Assembly: GCF_024505045.1 (NCBI RefSeq)
Contig: NZ_JANIBM010000004.1
Span: 62,001-126,000, forward strand
DNA: 64,000 nt
Origin: Methylomonas aurea
GTDB taxonomy: Bacteria > Pseudomonadota > Gammaproteobacteria > Methylococcales > Methylomonadaceae
Reading direction: 5' to 3'
Shown here: piece after piece, positions 8,521 to 17,137 of the stretch
Layout of the letters: each line of letters opens with the position of its first letter
Numbering within the stretch: the stretch's first letter is position 1
Made by a program: the position numbers and the translations under genes
Notes under the pieces: model-generated
Told to the model about the DNA's origin: nothing
The model's database searches: none
What the model saw: the letters and a program-made list of their open reading frames with translations, nothing else

Positions 8521-9153
8521 ATGCAAACACCTGCCAAATTATTACTGGAAAACAAAGCCTGGTCGGAAGCCATGGTCAAGCAACGGCCCGATTATTTCAA
8601 AAATTTGGCTAAGGAGCAGCGTCCGGAGTTTCTTTGGATCGGTTGCGCCGATAGCCGGGTGCCGGCCGACACCATCGTCAAGGCCGAGCCCGGCGAAATT
8701 TTCGTGCACCGTAACATAGCCAACCAGGTCATCACCACCGATTTCAATGGCTTGAGCGTATTGCAATACGCGGTCAACGTGCTCAAGGTCAAGCACGTCA
8801 TCGTCTGCGGCCATTACGGCTGCGGCGGCGTCGAAGCGGCTCTGCGTTCGCAACGCGGCGACTTGGCGATCGCCAACAAGTGGCTATCGCATATCAAGGA
8901 AATTTACCGGCTGTACCAGGACGAACTCGATAACCTGCCGCCGCGCAAACGGGTCGACCGCCTGGTGGAATGGAATGTGATCGAGCAAGTGCACCGGTTG
9001 GCCCATACATCCATCGTCCAGGCGGCGTGGGATGCCGGGCAATCCTTGAGTTTGCGCGGTTGGGTCTACGGTTTGAACGACGGCCTGCTCAACGAATTGG
9101 TGCACATGGACCAGCAGTCGCCGATCCACGAAATTTACCAATATGCCGGCTGA
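8521..9153 (+). CDS. can: beta-class carbonic anhydrase
   Basis: This 210-residue enzyme interconverts CO2 and bicarbonate. All zinc-site residues are present: Cys42 and Asp44 in GCADSRV, His98 and Cys101 in CGHYGCGG, with Arg46 completing the Asp-Arg dyad. The length and the SLRGWVYGL C-terminal region fit the Can/CynT-like subclass. It is followed 27 bases later by a SulP-family transporter, so the two probably form an operon that supplies or retains bicarbonate. Methanotrophs with the ribulose monophosphate pathway still need bicarbonate for carboxylations. Confidence 0.95.
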   Translation: MQTPAKLLLENKAWSEAMVKQRPDYFKNLAKEQRPEFLWIGCADSRVPADTIVKAEPGEIFVHRNIANQVITTDFNGLSVLQYAVNVLKVKHVIVCGHYGCGGVEAALRSQRGDLAIANKWLSHIKEIYRLYQDELDNLPPRKRVDRLVEWNVIEQVHRLAHTSIVQAAWDAGQSLSLRGWVYGLNDGLLNELVHMDQQSPIHEIYQYAG

Positions 9154-9180
9154 CGCCTAGTTTTGGCCAGGAGACTTAGC

Positions 9181-10779
9181 ATGAAAACCCATTTTTCCTC
9201 CTACTTGAAGTATCTGCGCCAGGATATCCCGGCCAGCATCGTGGTGTTTTTGGTGGCGCTGCCACTATGTCTCGGCATCGCGCTGGCGTCGGGCGCACCG
9301 TTGTTCTCCGGAGTGATCGCCGGCATGGTCGGCGGCATCGTCGTCGCCTGGTTCAGCGGCTCGCAACTCAGCGTGTCCGGCCCCGCCGCCGGTCTGACAG
9401 TAATCGTCTACAACGCCATCGAAACTCTGGGAAATTTCAAGGCTTTTCTGTTGAGTCTGGTGATTGCCGGAGTTATGCAGATGGGGCTGGGATTCCTGCG
9501 AGCGGGTCTGATCGGCGCGTTTTTCCCCGCTTCGGTGATTAAAGGCATGCTGGCGGCGATTGGCATGATTTTGATCATTAAACAGACACCGCATGCCACC
9601 GGTTACGATGCAGGCTATGCCGCCGACGAGAGCTATCTGCCGGAAACCGCCAGATCGAGTTTTCTGGAGTTTACCCAATCGCTGAACGGAATTTCGCCAG
9701 GGGCGACATTGGTGGCCTGCGTTGCTTTACTGATTCTGGTCGCTTGGGAAAGCGGCTTCATTAAACGCTCCCCCACATTGAAAATGATACCCGGCCCGTT
9801 ATTGGCGGTAGTGTGGGGTGTCGCATTCAATAATTGGGCCTTGGCTTACGCGCCGGAGTGGGCGATTGCCGAGAAATATCTAGTGTCGCTGCCGGAATTG
9901 GGCTCTACCAGCAATTTCGTCAACCAGTTGCGCCTGCCGGATTTCAGTTACCTCGACAATCCGAAAATTTACAGCGTAGCGGCAACCTTGGCCATTATCG
10001 CCAGTCTGGAAACGCTGTTGAGCATCGAAGCGGTCGATAAACTCGACCCGCACAAACGTATCTCGCCGACCAACCGCGAGTTGAAGGCGCAAGGCTTGGG
10101 TAATTTGATCAGCGGCCTGATGGGCGGTTTGCCGATCACCGCAGTAATCGTGCGCAGTTCGGCCAACATCAATGCCGGCGGCCAAACCCGGATATCGTGT
10201 TTTCTGCATGGCGTGTTATTGATGGTCAGCGTGCTGTTTTTCGCCCACTACCTGAATATGATTCCGCTATCCTGCCTGGCGGCGATTTTGTTGCAGACCG
10301 GCTACAAATTGGCGAAACCGGCGATGTTCTTCGAGTTTTACCGTAAAGGCCTGAATCAATTTCTGCCGTTCACGATTACCGTATTCGCCATTTTATTTAC
10401 CGACTTGCTGCAAGGCATTGCCATCGGGATGGCCTGCGGCATTTTCTTCGTACTCCGTGCCAATTTCCATGTGGCGATGTCTTTGACCCAACACGGTTCG
10501 CATTACCTGCTGAGGCTGCACAAGGATGTGTCTTTTTTGAACAAGGCTTTGTTGCGTAACCATTTGAGCAATATTCCGGACGATAGCGAACTGATTATCG
10601 ACGGCGGCAAAACCCTGTTCATCGACCATGACATCCTGGAAACCATTGCCGACTTCCTATTGGCAGCGCCGGAACGGAATATTCAGGTGGAGTTGCAGGG
10701 ATTCGATTTGGCGTTCCCGGCGTTAGGCTATGAACCGGGCTTTGTGCCGAAGCTGGTCGGATCGCTCGGGCACGCCTGA
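9181..10779 (+). CDS. SulP-family anion transporter, probable bicarbonate transporter
   Basis: This is a 532-residue inner-membrane protein with about 10-12 hydrophobic segments and a short C-terminal STAS-like domain (about 440-530, LIIDGGKTLFIDHDILETI). SulP signatures include GPAAGLTVIVYNAI and the conserved block ASLETLLSIEAVDKLDP with ITAVIVRSSANINAGG. ATG 9181 is chosen because AGGAG lies 7 bases upstream. SulP members move sulfate, bicarbonate or dicarboxylates. Coupling to the carbonic anhydrase just upstream favours bicarbonate (inference from context, as in BicA-like pairs). Confidence 0.88.
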   Translation: MKTHFSSYLKYLRQDIPASIVVFLVALPLCLGIALASGAPLFSGVIAGMVGGIVVAWFSGSQLSVSGPAAGLTVIVYNAIETLGNFKAFLLSLVIAGVMQMGLGFLRAGLIGAFFPASVIKGMLAAIGMILIIKQTPHATGYDAGYAADESYLPETARSSFLEFTQSLNGISPGATLVACVALLILVAWESGFIKRSPTLKMIPGPLLAVVWGVAFNNWALAYAPEWAIAEKYLVSLPELGSTSNFVNQLRLPDFSYLDNPKIYSVAATLAIIASLETLLSIEAVDKLDPHKRISPTNRELKAQGLGNLISGLMGGLPITAVIVRSSANINAGGQTRISCFLHGVLLMVSVLFFAHYLNMIPLSCLAAILLQTGYKLAKPAMFFEFYRKGLNQFLPFTITVFAILFTDLLQGIAIGMACGIFFVLRANFHVAMSLTQHGSHYLLRLHKDVSFLNKALLRNHLSNIPDDSELIIDGGKTLFIDHDILETIADFLLAAPERNIQVELQGFDLAFPALGYEPGFVPKLVGSLGHA

Positions 10780-10947
10780 GCTATCCTAACCGATTCAGGA
10801 GTCCGGAAATCTCGGAGCCGCTGAACCAAAAAAACTCCGGTCGAGGTATTCGGACTTAACCGGCTTCTGTAGCCTTCGCAGACGGCCATCCCGAATTTTC
10901 CAGTAACGCCATCGCTACTTGGTGGCGAGAGCTATCGTTTTGTCCGG

Positions 10948-12198
10948 ATGATTATGTATAGAGTCAAGCGGCTTTTAACGGTTTGGTGGATTGCCAATTG
11001 TGCGGCGTTAACGCCGTCTGTCGCACCGGCGGAAAGTGACGTAGCGCAGTCGGCCGGCCTGTTATCGGCGTTAGTGCCGAGCATGGACCCCAATGCATCC
11101 GAGGCGTTCAGCCACTGGCGCTTGAAGTGGGGCGGTTGGCTGAATGCCGGGGTTAGCTATAATGCGAATCAACCGGCCGACCGATTTAACGCTACTGCCA
11201 GTTTTTCCGACCGGACCGAAGAGTTGCAACTGAACCAGTTGTACCAATTCTTGGAACGTAGCGTAGTCGGTAACGGTTCCGAATGGAGCTGGGGTGGGCG
11301 CTTGGATTTCGTCTTCGGCAGCGACGCCTTTTATACCCGTTCGATGGGCGATCCCGCCGACCACTGGGATGCGCACCTGTTGCACCAACGAATATACGGT
11401 ATCGCGTTTCCGCAAGCCTATCTGGAATTGATGGTGCCGGTGGCCAACGGTTTGCGCTTGAAATTGGGCGAGTTTTACACCGTGATCGGTAACGAGAGCG
11501 TGACGGCGCCGGATAACTTTTTTTACTCGCATTCCTACGCCATGCAGTTCGGCGAACCGTTCTCGCACACGGGGCTGTTGGCCAGCTATTCGCTGAATAG
11601 CGAATTGGAACTGAAAGCGGGCGCGGTGACCGGTAGCCCTTATGCCGGCTGGGACGGCAGCTTCCAGCATCGGCTGGAAAATTGGGGCTTCATCGGCGGC
11701 GTGAACTGGAATATGCCGCAAACCGGATCATCGTTGGCGTTGAGCGCTGCGCACGGCGGTTTGAGCGAGCCCGACTCGCGCGACGTCAATCTTTACAGTG
11801 CGGTCTGGAAACAGGAATTCGCGGAGCGCTGGCATGTTACCTTGCAACACGATTACGGTTGGGTCCGGCCATCGGCGAGCGGCGCCGGCGCCGAGTGGTA
11901 CGGTGTCGTCGGCTACCTGCATTACGATTTGTCCGAACGCCTCGGTTTGGGGCTGCGCCTGGAATGGTTTCGCGACGACGACGGCGTCCGGGTGGGCGTC
12001 CCGGCCAGGAAACCGGAATTGCAAAGCCAGGCGGCTAACTACTACGCCGCTACCATCGGGGCGAATTGGAAGCCATGGCCATGGCTGGCGTTGCGGCCAA
12101 GTCTGCGTTACGACATCAGCGACGGCTGGCGGGCCTTCGATGTCGGTAACAGTCATCAGCAACTATTGGTTTCGACCGACTTGATCATCCAGTTCTGA
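10948..12198 (+). CDS. outer-membrane beta-barrel porin (BBP2/OmpL-like)
   Basis: This is a 416-residue exported protein with a signal peptide (about 1-29). The rest is alternating aromatic and polar strands ending in LLVSTDLIIQF, with the C-terminal Phe typical of outer-membrane barrels. Features such as LKLGEFYTVIGNES and FFYSHSYAMQFGEPFSHTG match the putative beta-barrel porin-2 family. It probably forms a diffusion channel of unknown selectivity. It lies 168 bases downstream of the SulP gene, so co-regulation with bicarbonate uptake is possible but not shown. The start could also be the ATG two codons later. Confidence 0.8.
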   Translation: MIMYRVKRLLTVWWIANCAALTPSVAPAESDVAQSAGLLSALVPSMDPNASEAFSHWRLKWGGWLNAGVSYNANQPADRFNATASFSDRTEELQLNQLYQFLERSVVGNGSEWSWGGRLDFVFGSDAFYTRSMGDPADHWDAHLLHQRIYGIAFPQAYLELMVPVANGLRLKLGEFYTVIGNESVTAPDNFFYSHSYAMQFGEPFSHTGLLASYSLNSELELKAGAVTGSPYAGWDGSFQHRLENWGFIGGVNWNMPQTGSSLALSAAHGGLSEPDSRDVNLYSAVWKQEFAERWHVTLQHDYGWVRPSASGAGAEWYGVVGYLHYDLSERLGLGLRLEWFRDDDGVRVGVPARKPELQSQAANYYAATIGANWKPWPWLALRPSLRYDISDGWRAFDVGNSHQQLLVSTDLIIQF

Positions 12199-12208
12199 TG
12201 AGGCTGGC

Positions 12209-13108
12209 TTAAAGCGGTGGCGGAAGCGCGGCTTGGATAAAGTCGATAAAGGCTCTGGTCTTGCCGGGCATCAGCCGCCGGCCGGGAAATACCAGCCAGG
12301 CCGTGGTTTGCGGCAAGCACCACTCCGGCAAGACCCGCTGCAATTCGCCGCTTTGCAGGTAAGCCGCCGCATAGGAATCGGGAGCGGCGACGATGCCCCG
12401 GCCGCGGCAGGCCAGCTTGACCAGCAACTCCGGCGAATTCGCCAGAATCCGGGCCGGCGGCAAACCCTGCCAGCGGCGCCCGCCGCAAGCGAGTTGCCAT
12501 TGCGGTTGCTCGCGGTAACGGCCGGGCAGGCTCAGCGCGTGGTAGCGGCCCAAGTCTTCCGGGTGTTCCGGCGGCCCGTGCCGCTCCAGGTAGGCCGGCG
12601 CCGCGTACAAGCCCCAACTTTGTCGGTTCAGGCGTTTGGCGGTCAAGCTGGCGTCGTCCGGCAGATCGCCCATCCGGATCGCCAGATCGAAATTCTCGCC
12701 GACCAGATCCACCCGCCGCGCGGACAAGTCGATTTCCAGCGCAATCGCCGGGTAAACGGCGCTGAACTCGGCCAACACCGGTACCAGAAACAGCGTGGCA
12801 AAGTCGTTTGGCAGCGAAATGCGCAGCGTACCGCTGGGTTGGGTTTGCCTGTGTTCGGCCCAGGCCCGGGCCGCGTCGATTTCCTCGCCGATCTGACGGC
12901 CGTGCTGCAACAGGCGCGTCCCGAATTCGGTCAATTGCAACTGGCGAGTGGTGCGCTGCAACAGGCGTTCGCCCAATTGCTTCTCCAAGTGGCTGATGCG
13001 GCGCGATAAAGTCGATTTCGGCAAACCCAGCAATTCCCCGGCCTTGGAAAAACTGCCGGCGTCGGCGACTTTGGCAAACAGCCATAAATCGTTGGCCTCG
13101 ATAGTCAT
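12209..13108 (-). CDS. LysR-family transcriptional regulator
   Basis: This is a 299-residue LysR regulator. The N-terminal winged helix-turn-helix (about 1-60) has the classic AGSFSKAGELLGLPKSTLSRRISHLEKQLG pattern (here AGSFSKAGELLGL then LEKQLGERLLQRT), followed by a periplasmic-binding-like effector domain. It is divergent from the azoreductase and pirin genes, the usual layout for a LysR regulator and its target. A perfect inverted repeat starts 3 bases from its start codon, suggesting autorepression and control of the azoR side. The effector is unknown, perhaps a quinone or electrophile by analogy with related azoR/pirin regulators (inference). Confidence 0.92.
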   Translation of the reverse strand: MTIEANDLWLFAKVADAGSFSKAGELLGLPKSTLSRRISHLEKQLGERLLQRTTRQLQLTEFGTRLLQHGRQIGEEIDAARAWAEHRQTQPSGTLRISLPNDFATLFLVPVLAEFSAVYPAIALEIDLSARRVDLVGENFDLAIRMGDLPDDASLTAKRLNRQSWGLYAAPAYLERHGPPEHPEDLGRYHALSLPGRYREQPQWQLACGGRRWQGLPPARILANSPELLVKLACRGRGIVAAPDSYAAAYLQSGELQRVLPEWCLPQTTAWLVFPGRRLMPGKTRAFIDFIQAALPPPL

Positions 13109-13110
13109 TA

Positions 13111-13132
13111 ATTGTTCCTCCTGTGGAACAAT
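13111..13132. promoter_or_regulatory. inverted-repeat operator between lysR and azoR
   Basis: ATTGTTCC (13111-13118) and GGAACAAT (13125-13132) form a perfect 8-bp inverted repeat with a 6-base spacer. It sits directly next to the start codon of the LysR gene and about 80 bases before azoR. It is the best candidate binding site for the divergently encoded LysR protein. Confidence 0.65.
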
Positions 13133-13210
13133 GTTATCCGTTTTCAGGTCTTCTGCCCATTATCAGCCAAGCGTATAGTTTTCCCGACTTCAACATTTAG
13201 GGAGACCGCG

Positions 13211-13810
13211 ATGAACATCCTGCAAATCAATTCCAGTATTCGGGCCGAAAACGCCCATTCCAACCGTCTGGCCGATAATTTGGCCGAGTCATTGCGCCGC
13301 CGTTTTCCGAACGCGCGGCTCACCGTGCGCGATCTGGCGAAAACCCCGCATCCGTTGCTGGACGAGGCGGCTTTGATCGCGCTGAGTACGCCGGCCGAAC
13401 AGCGCACCGCGGAACAGGCGCAACGGGTGGAATTGGACGACGCCCTGATCGCCGAAATCCAGCAAGCCGACCGGATCGTGATCGGCGCGCCGATGTATAA
13501 CTTCGGCATTCCGGCTCAGTTGAAAGCCTGGATCGATGCGATTGCTCGGGCCAGAGTCACGTTCCGCTATACCGAACACGGCGTCGAAGGTTTGCTGAAG
13601 CATAAAAAAGTCTATGTGATTCAAACCGCTGGCGGCGTGCACAGCGGTTCGGCGACCGACAGCCAATCCCTTTACCTGCGCACGGTGTTGGGATTTTTGG
13701 GGATGGACGACATCGAATTCATTTACGCGGAAGGACTGGCGTTGGGTGAGGGCGCCGGGCAAATGGCCTTGCAAGCCGCGGCAGACAAAATCTCGGCTTT
13801 GGCCGCTTAA
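13211..13810 (+). CDS. azoR: FMN-dependent NADH-azoreductase / quinone reductase
   Basis: This 199-residue flavodoxin-like enzyme would reduce quinones and azo compounds with NADH, using FMN. The FMN-binding features are clear: the N-terminal INSSIR, APMYNFGIPAQLKAWIDAI in the middle, and TAGGVHSG. The start at 13211 has GGGAGA upstream. It is followed after 23 bases by a pirin gene and is divergent from a LysR regulator with a shared operator, so this looks like an inducible electrophile or quinone detoxification unit. Confidence 0.92.
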   Translation: MNILQINSSIRAENAHSNRLADNLAESLRRRFPNARLTVRDLAKTPHPLLDEAALIALSTPAEQRTAEQAQRVELDDALIAEIQQADRIVIGAPMYNFGIPAQLKAWIDAIARARVTFRYTEHGVEGLLKHKKVYVIQTAGGVHSGSATDSQSLYLRTVLGFLGMDDIEFIYAEGLALGEGAGQMALQAAADKISALAA

Positions 13811-13833
13811 CTTTTCGAGATTGGAGATTGGTC

Positions 13834-14718
13834 ATGAACTTACAAATCAAACCAGCCGAGACCGTGCAACAATCGCGGCATATCGAACAACTGGTCGAGG
13901 GCAGGGCGACTTCCGACGGCGCCGGCGTCAAATTGACTCGGCTATTGGGCCAGGACTTGCAGCGGCGGCTGGACCCGTTTCTGATGCTGGACGCATTTGC
14001 CAGCGAGTCGGCCGACGATTATATCGCCGGCTTTCCGAACCATCCGCACCGCGGCTTCGAGACCTTGACCTATCTGGTGGCGGGACGCATGCGCCACCGC
14101 GATAACGCCGGCCACGAGGGCTTGTTGGAAACCGGCGGCATGCAATGGATGACGGCCGGCCGCGGCATCGTTCACTCGGAAATGCCGGAACAACAAGACG
14201 GTTTGCTGGCCGGGTTTCAGTTGTGGATCAACCTGCCGGCGGCCGACAAGATGGTGCCGGCTTGGTACCGCGACGTGCAAAGCCCCGACATTCCGCAATT
14301 CGGCGTCGCCGGCGCCCAGGTGCGGGTGTTAGCTGGGGCCAGCCACGGCGTAGTCGGAGCGATTCAGCGGCCGAAGACCGAACCTTTGGTGCTGGATCTG
14401 GCCCTGCCGGCCGGAACCCGATTCCAACAGCCATTACCGGCCGGACATAACGCGTTTTTTTACGTCTACGCCGGCGAGGTCGACGTGGCCGGGCGCCGAG
14501 CCGGCCGGGGGCGCATGGCGGTGTTGAGCACGAATCCGCCGGCCGACGGCGTCGCTTTGCACGCGCTGGCCGACAGCCGGGTACTGCTGGTTGCCGGCGC
14601 GCCGCTCGGCGAAGCCATCGTCCAACACGGCCCGTTCGTCATGAACAGCCGCGAGCAGATCGAACAGGCGGTATTCGATTACCAGCACGGCCGCTTCGTC
14701 TTCCACGGTGAGGACTGA
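13834..14718 (+). CDS. pirin family protein
   Basis: This is a 294-residue bicupin of the pirin family. The metal-site motif HPHRGFETLTYL and the neighbouring MQWMTAGRGIVHSEMP are both intact, giving the His, His, His, Glu iron-binding set. Bacterial pirins such as YhhW can act as quercetin dioxygenases, while others are regulators. The ATG at 13834 has TGGAGA 7 bases upstream. Location directly after azoR supports a shared role in quinone or flavonoid-like compound handling (inference). Confidence 0.9.
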   Translation: MNLQIKPAETVQQSRHIEQLVEGRATSDGAGVKLTRLLGQDLQRRLDPFLMLDAFASESADDYIAGFPNHPHRGFETLTYLVAGRMRHRDNAGHEGLLETGGMQWMTAGRGIVHSEMPEQQDGLLAGFQLWINLPAADKMVPAWYRDVQSPDIPQFGVAGAQVRVLAGASHGVVGAIQRPKTEPLVLDLALPAGTRFQQPLPAGHNAFFYVYAGEVDVAGRRAGRGRMAVLSTNPPADGVALHALADSRVLLVAGAPLGEAIVQHGPFVMNSREQIEQAVFDYQHGRFVFHGED

Positions 14719-14760
14719 GCTGCGTTCTCCGCGTGGAGAGATAACCATGCTCTTGAATAT

Positions 14761-14801
14761 CCGTTCGTCCCGAGCTAGCTCGAAGGGCTCGAGACGAACG
14801 G
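14761..14801. repeat. REP-like hairpin in a 430-base intergenic region
   Basis: CCGTTCGTCCCGAGC (14761-14775) pairs with GCTCGAGACGAACGG (14787-14801) with one mismatch, giving a long hairpin. It belongs to the common TTCG..GAGC..CGAA dispersed repeats. The surrounding gap (14719-15148) contains no supported gene. The end nearest the TonB receptor gene should carry its promoter. Confidence 0.6.
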
Positions 14802-15148
14802 GAGTTTTCGGGGCCAAACCACTTTCTTTAGATAAAACCTTCATACCTTCGACAGCTTGCGTTACCCGATTTGCTAGCAAGCGGTTCGAAGACCTCATTC
14901 GTGCGAATCCGTCCGGCGCAAAACTATTTACCGGACGTTCCTCCTGATTCGGTGTAAATTAGCCCACATTAACGGCCTTTCGGTCGGTGTCTAACCGAAA
15001 ACGGTATTCGGTGTCGAGTAGCAATGCCGGAAGGGGGAATGTGTGGCAGAACGCAGAAACGATTTATCGATTTGGCATCCGAGTTCGATTAGCTAAGCTT
15101 ATGCCGCTCTAGTGCTTTGTACCTAATTTGAACCAAATCCGAATCGCC

Positions 15149-17137
15149 ATGCTTTGTTTGACCGGAAACCGCCGCGCCGCGTTGCTGGCCGCCTGTTTGT
15201 TGCTGAATGCCGCGGCCGCGTGCGCCGACGACGGCTTCGCCGCGCCGCCGGCCGGCGAAGACGAACAGGCGGTATTGTTCGGCGAGCTGCCGTCGGTCTT
15301 CAGCGCCTCTCGCCACGAGCAGCCGATCACCAAAGCGCCGGCCGCGGTCGACGTCATTACTTCGGAGCAGATCAAGCATTACGGCTGGCGCACCGTGGCG
15401 GCCATGCTGGGTAGTTTGCCCGGCTTTTTGGCGACCTACGACCGCGCCTACCAACGCGTCGGCGTGCGCGGCTTCGCGCCGCCCGGCGACTACAACACCC
15501 GGATCCTGGTGCTGATCGACGGCCACCGGGTCAACGAAAGTTTGCAGGACTATGCCGGCCTGGGCCGCGATTTTCTGGTCGATGTCGAAAACATCGAGCG
15601 GGTGGAAGTGGTGCGCGGCCCGGCATCGTCCTTATACGGCAGTAGCGCGGTGTTTGCGGTGGTCAACGTCATCACCCAGCGCGGCCGCGATTTGCAGGGG
15701 GCGCGGCTGGGCGGCGAGGTGGCCAGTTACGGCAGCGAGCAGGGCCAGGTTAGTTACGGCCAGAAATTCGCCAACGGTCTGGAAGGCCTGGTATCGGCCA
15801 GTTACTACCATAGCGACGGCCATAATTCGCTGAGCTACGGCAATCTGGGCTCGGCCGATTGGCTGGACCAGGAACAGGTCGAGCGCCTGTTCGGCAAACT
15901 GGCCTGGGGCGACTTTACCCTGAGCGGCGGCTATATGCAGCGCAAAAAATACCTGCCGGCCGGCAGCGTCGGCGCCGACTTCGGCGTGCCCGGCAGCAAT
16001 TACCACGACCGCCGGGCCTACGCGGATTTGAACTATCGGCATACCTTCAGCGGCGATTGGGAAGCCACCGGCCGCTTGTTTTGGGACGGCTACGAATTCG
16101 ACGACGATCTGAACAGTCGACCGGCGCCGCAGCAATTGTTGACCAACCAGGATTATTGGCAGGGCAACTGGCTGGGCGGCGAGGTGTTATTGAGCCACAC
16201 TTTTTTCGACAGCCACCGCTTGACGCTGGGTAGCGAATACCGCCGCAACTATTCCCAGCACATGGCCAATTACGATCTGCAGACCGGTTTCCAATGGGCC
16301 GACAACCGCTTGAACAGCAGTATCGCCGGCGTGTTCCTGCAAGACGAATGGGCCATTCTCGACAATCTGAGTCTGCACGCCGGCGCTCGCTACGACCATT
16401 ACGACAATTTCGGCGGCACCGCCAATCCGCGGCTGGGCCTGATTTACCAGCCTTTCGCCGATACCACGCTCAAGTTGCTGTACGGCACGGCATTCCGGGC
16501 GCCGAACGCCTTCGAGACCTATTACACCTGCTGTTCCGGCACCTGGATCGGCAACCCGGCCTTGAAACCGGAACAAATCAAGTCTTACGAAATCGTGCTG
16601 GAGCAGAAAATCGGCGAGTATTTCAACCTTCGCCTCAGTCCTTATTACAACAAGCTGAGCAATTTGATCAACCAGGTCGATGCCGGCGTCAGGCAGTTCC
16701 GCAACCAGGGCAACGCCGAAGCGCACGGACTGGAAGCCCAATTGCAGGGCCATTACCGCAGCTTCGAAGGCCGCATCAGTTACACCTACCAGCAAACCCG
16801 GATCGCCGGATTGGAGCAGGCGCCCAATTCGCCGTCGCATATGGTCAAATTCAATTTGAGCGCGCCACTGTGGCAGGACAAATTGTTCGCCAGTTGGGAA
16901 TTGCAGTACGTCAGCCAGCGCGCCAATCCGGGCTACGCCGTGACCGGCGATTACACCGTCAGCAATCTGGTGCTGTTCTCCCGTAAATGGCTGCCGGGCG
17001 TCGAATTGACCGGCGGCATTTACAATTTGTTCGACGAGGATTATGCCGATCCGCGGATTCCGCCCAATGCCAGTCTGCCCGACCACATTCCTCAGGATGG
17101 CCGCAACCTGCGCCTGAGGTTGGCCCTTGAATTCTAA
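15149..17137 (+). CDS. TonB-dependent outer-membrane receptor
   Basis: This is a 662-residue outer-membrane receptor. It has a signal peptide (MLCLTGNRRAALLAACLLL, ending in AAACA), a plug domain starting around SVFSASRHEQPITKAPAAVDVIT with GWRTVAAMLGSLPGF and VEVVRGPASSLYGSSAVFAVVNVIT, then a 22-strand-type barrel ending in LRLALEF. ATG 15149 is preferred over an in-frame TTG at 15128. It is the first gene of a three-gene unit with a binding protein (11-base overlap) and a GGDEF-EAL protein. This suggests that ligand arrival at the outer membrane feeds a c-di-GMP response rather than, or besides, nutrient uptake. The ligand is unknown. Confidence 0.9.
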   Translation: MLCLTGNRRAALLAACLLLNAAAACADDGFAAPPAGEDEQAVLFGELPSVFSASRHEQPITKAPAAVDVITSEQIKHYGWRTVAAMLGSLPGFLATYDRAYQRVGVRGFAPPGDYNTRILVLIDGHRVNESLQDYAGLGRDFLVDVENIERVEVVRGPASSLYGSSAVFAVVNVITQRGRDLQGARLGGEVASYGSEQGQVSYGQKFANGLEGLVSASYYHSDGHNSLSYGNLGSADWLDQEQVERLFGKLAWGDFTLSGGYMQRKKYLPAGSVGADFGVPGSNYHDRRAYADLNYRHTFSGDWEATGRLFWDGYEFDDDLNSRPAPQQLLTNQDYWQGNWLGGEVLLSHTFFDSHRLTLGSEYRRNYSQHMANYDLQTGFQWADNRLNSSIAGVFLQDEWAILDNLSLHAGARYDHYDNFGGTANPRLGLIYQPFADTTLKLLYGTAFRAPNAFETYYTCCSGTWIGNPALKPEQIKSYEIVLEQKIGEYFNLRLSPYYNKLSNLINQVDAGVRQFRNQGNAEAHGLEAQLQGHYRSFEGRISYTYQQTRIAGLEQAPNSPSHMVKFNLSAPLWQDKLFASWELQYVSQRANPGYAVTGDYTVSNLVLFSRKWLPGVELTGGIYNLFDEDYADPRIPPNASLPDHIPQDGRNLRLRLALEF

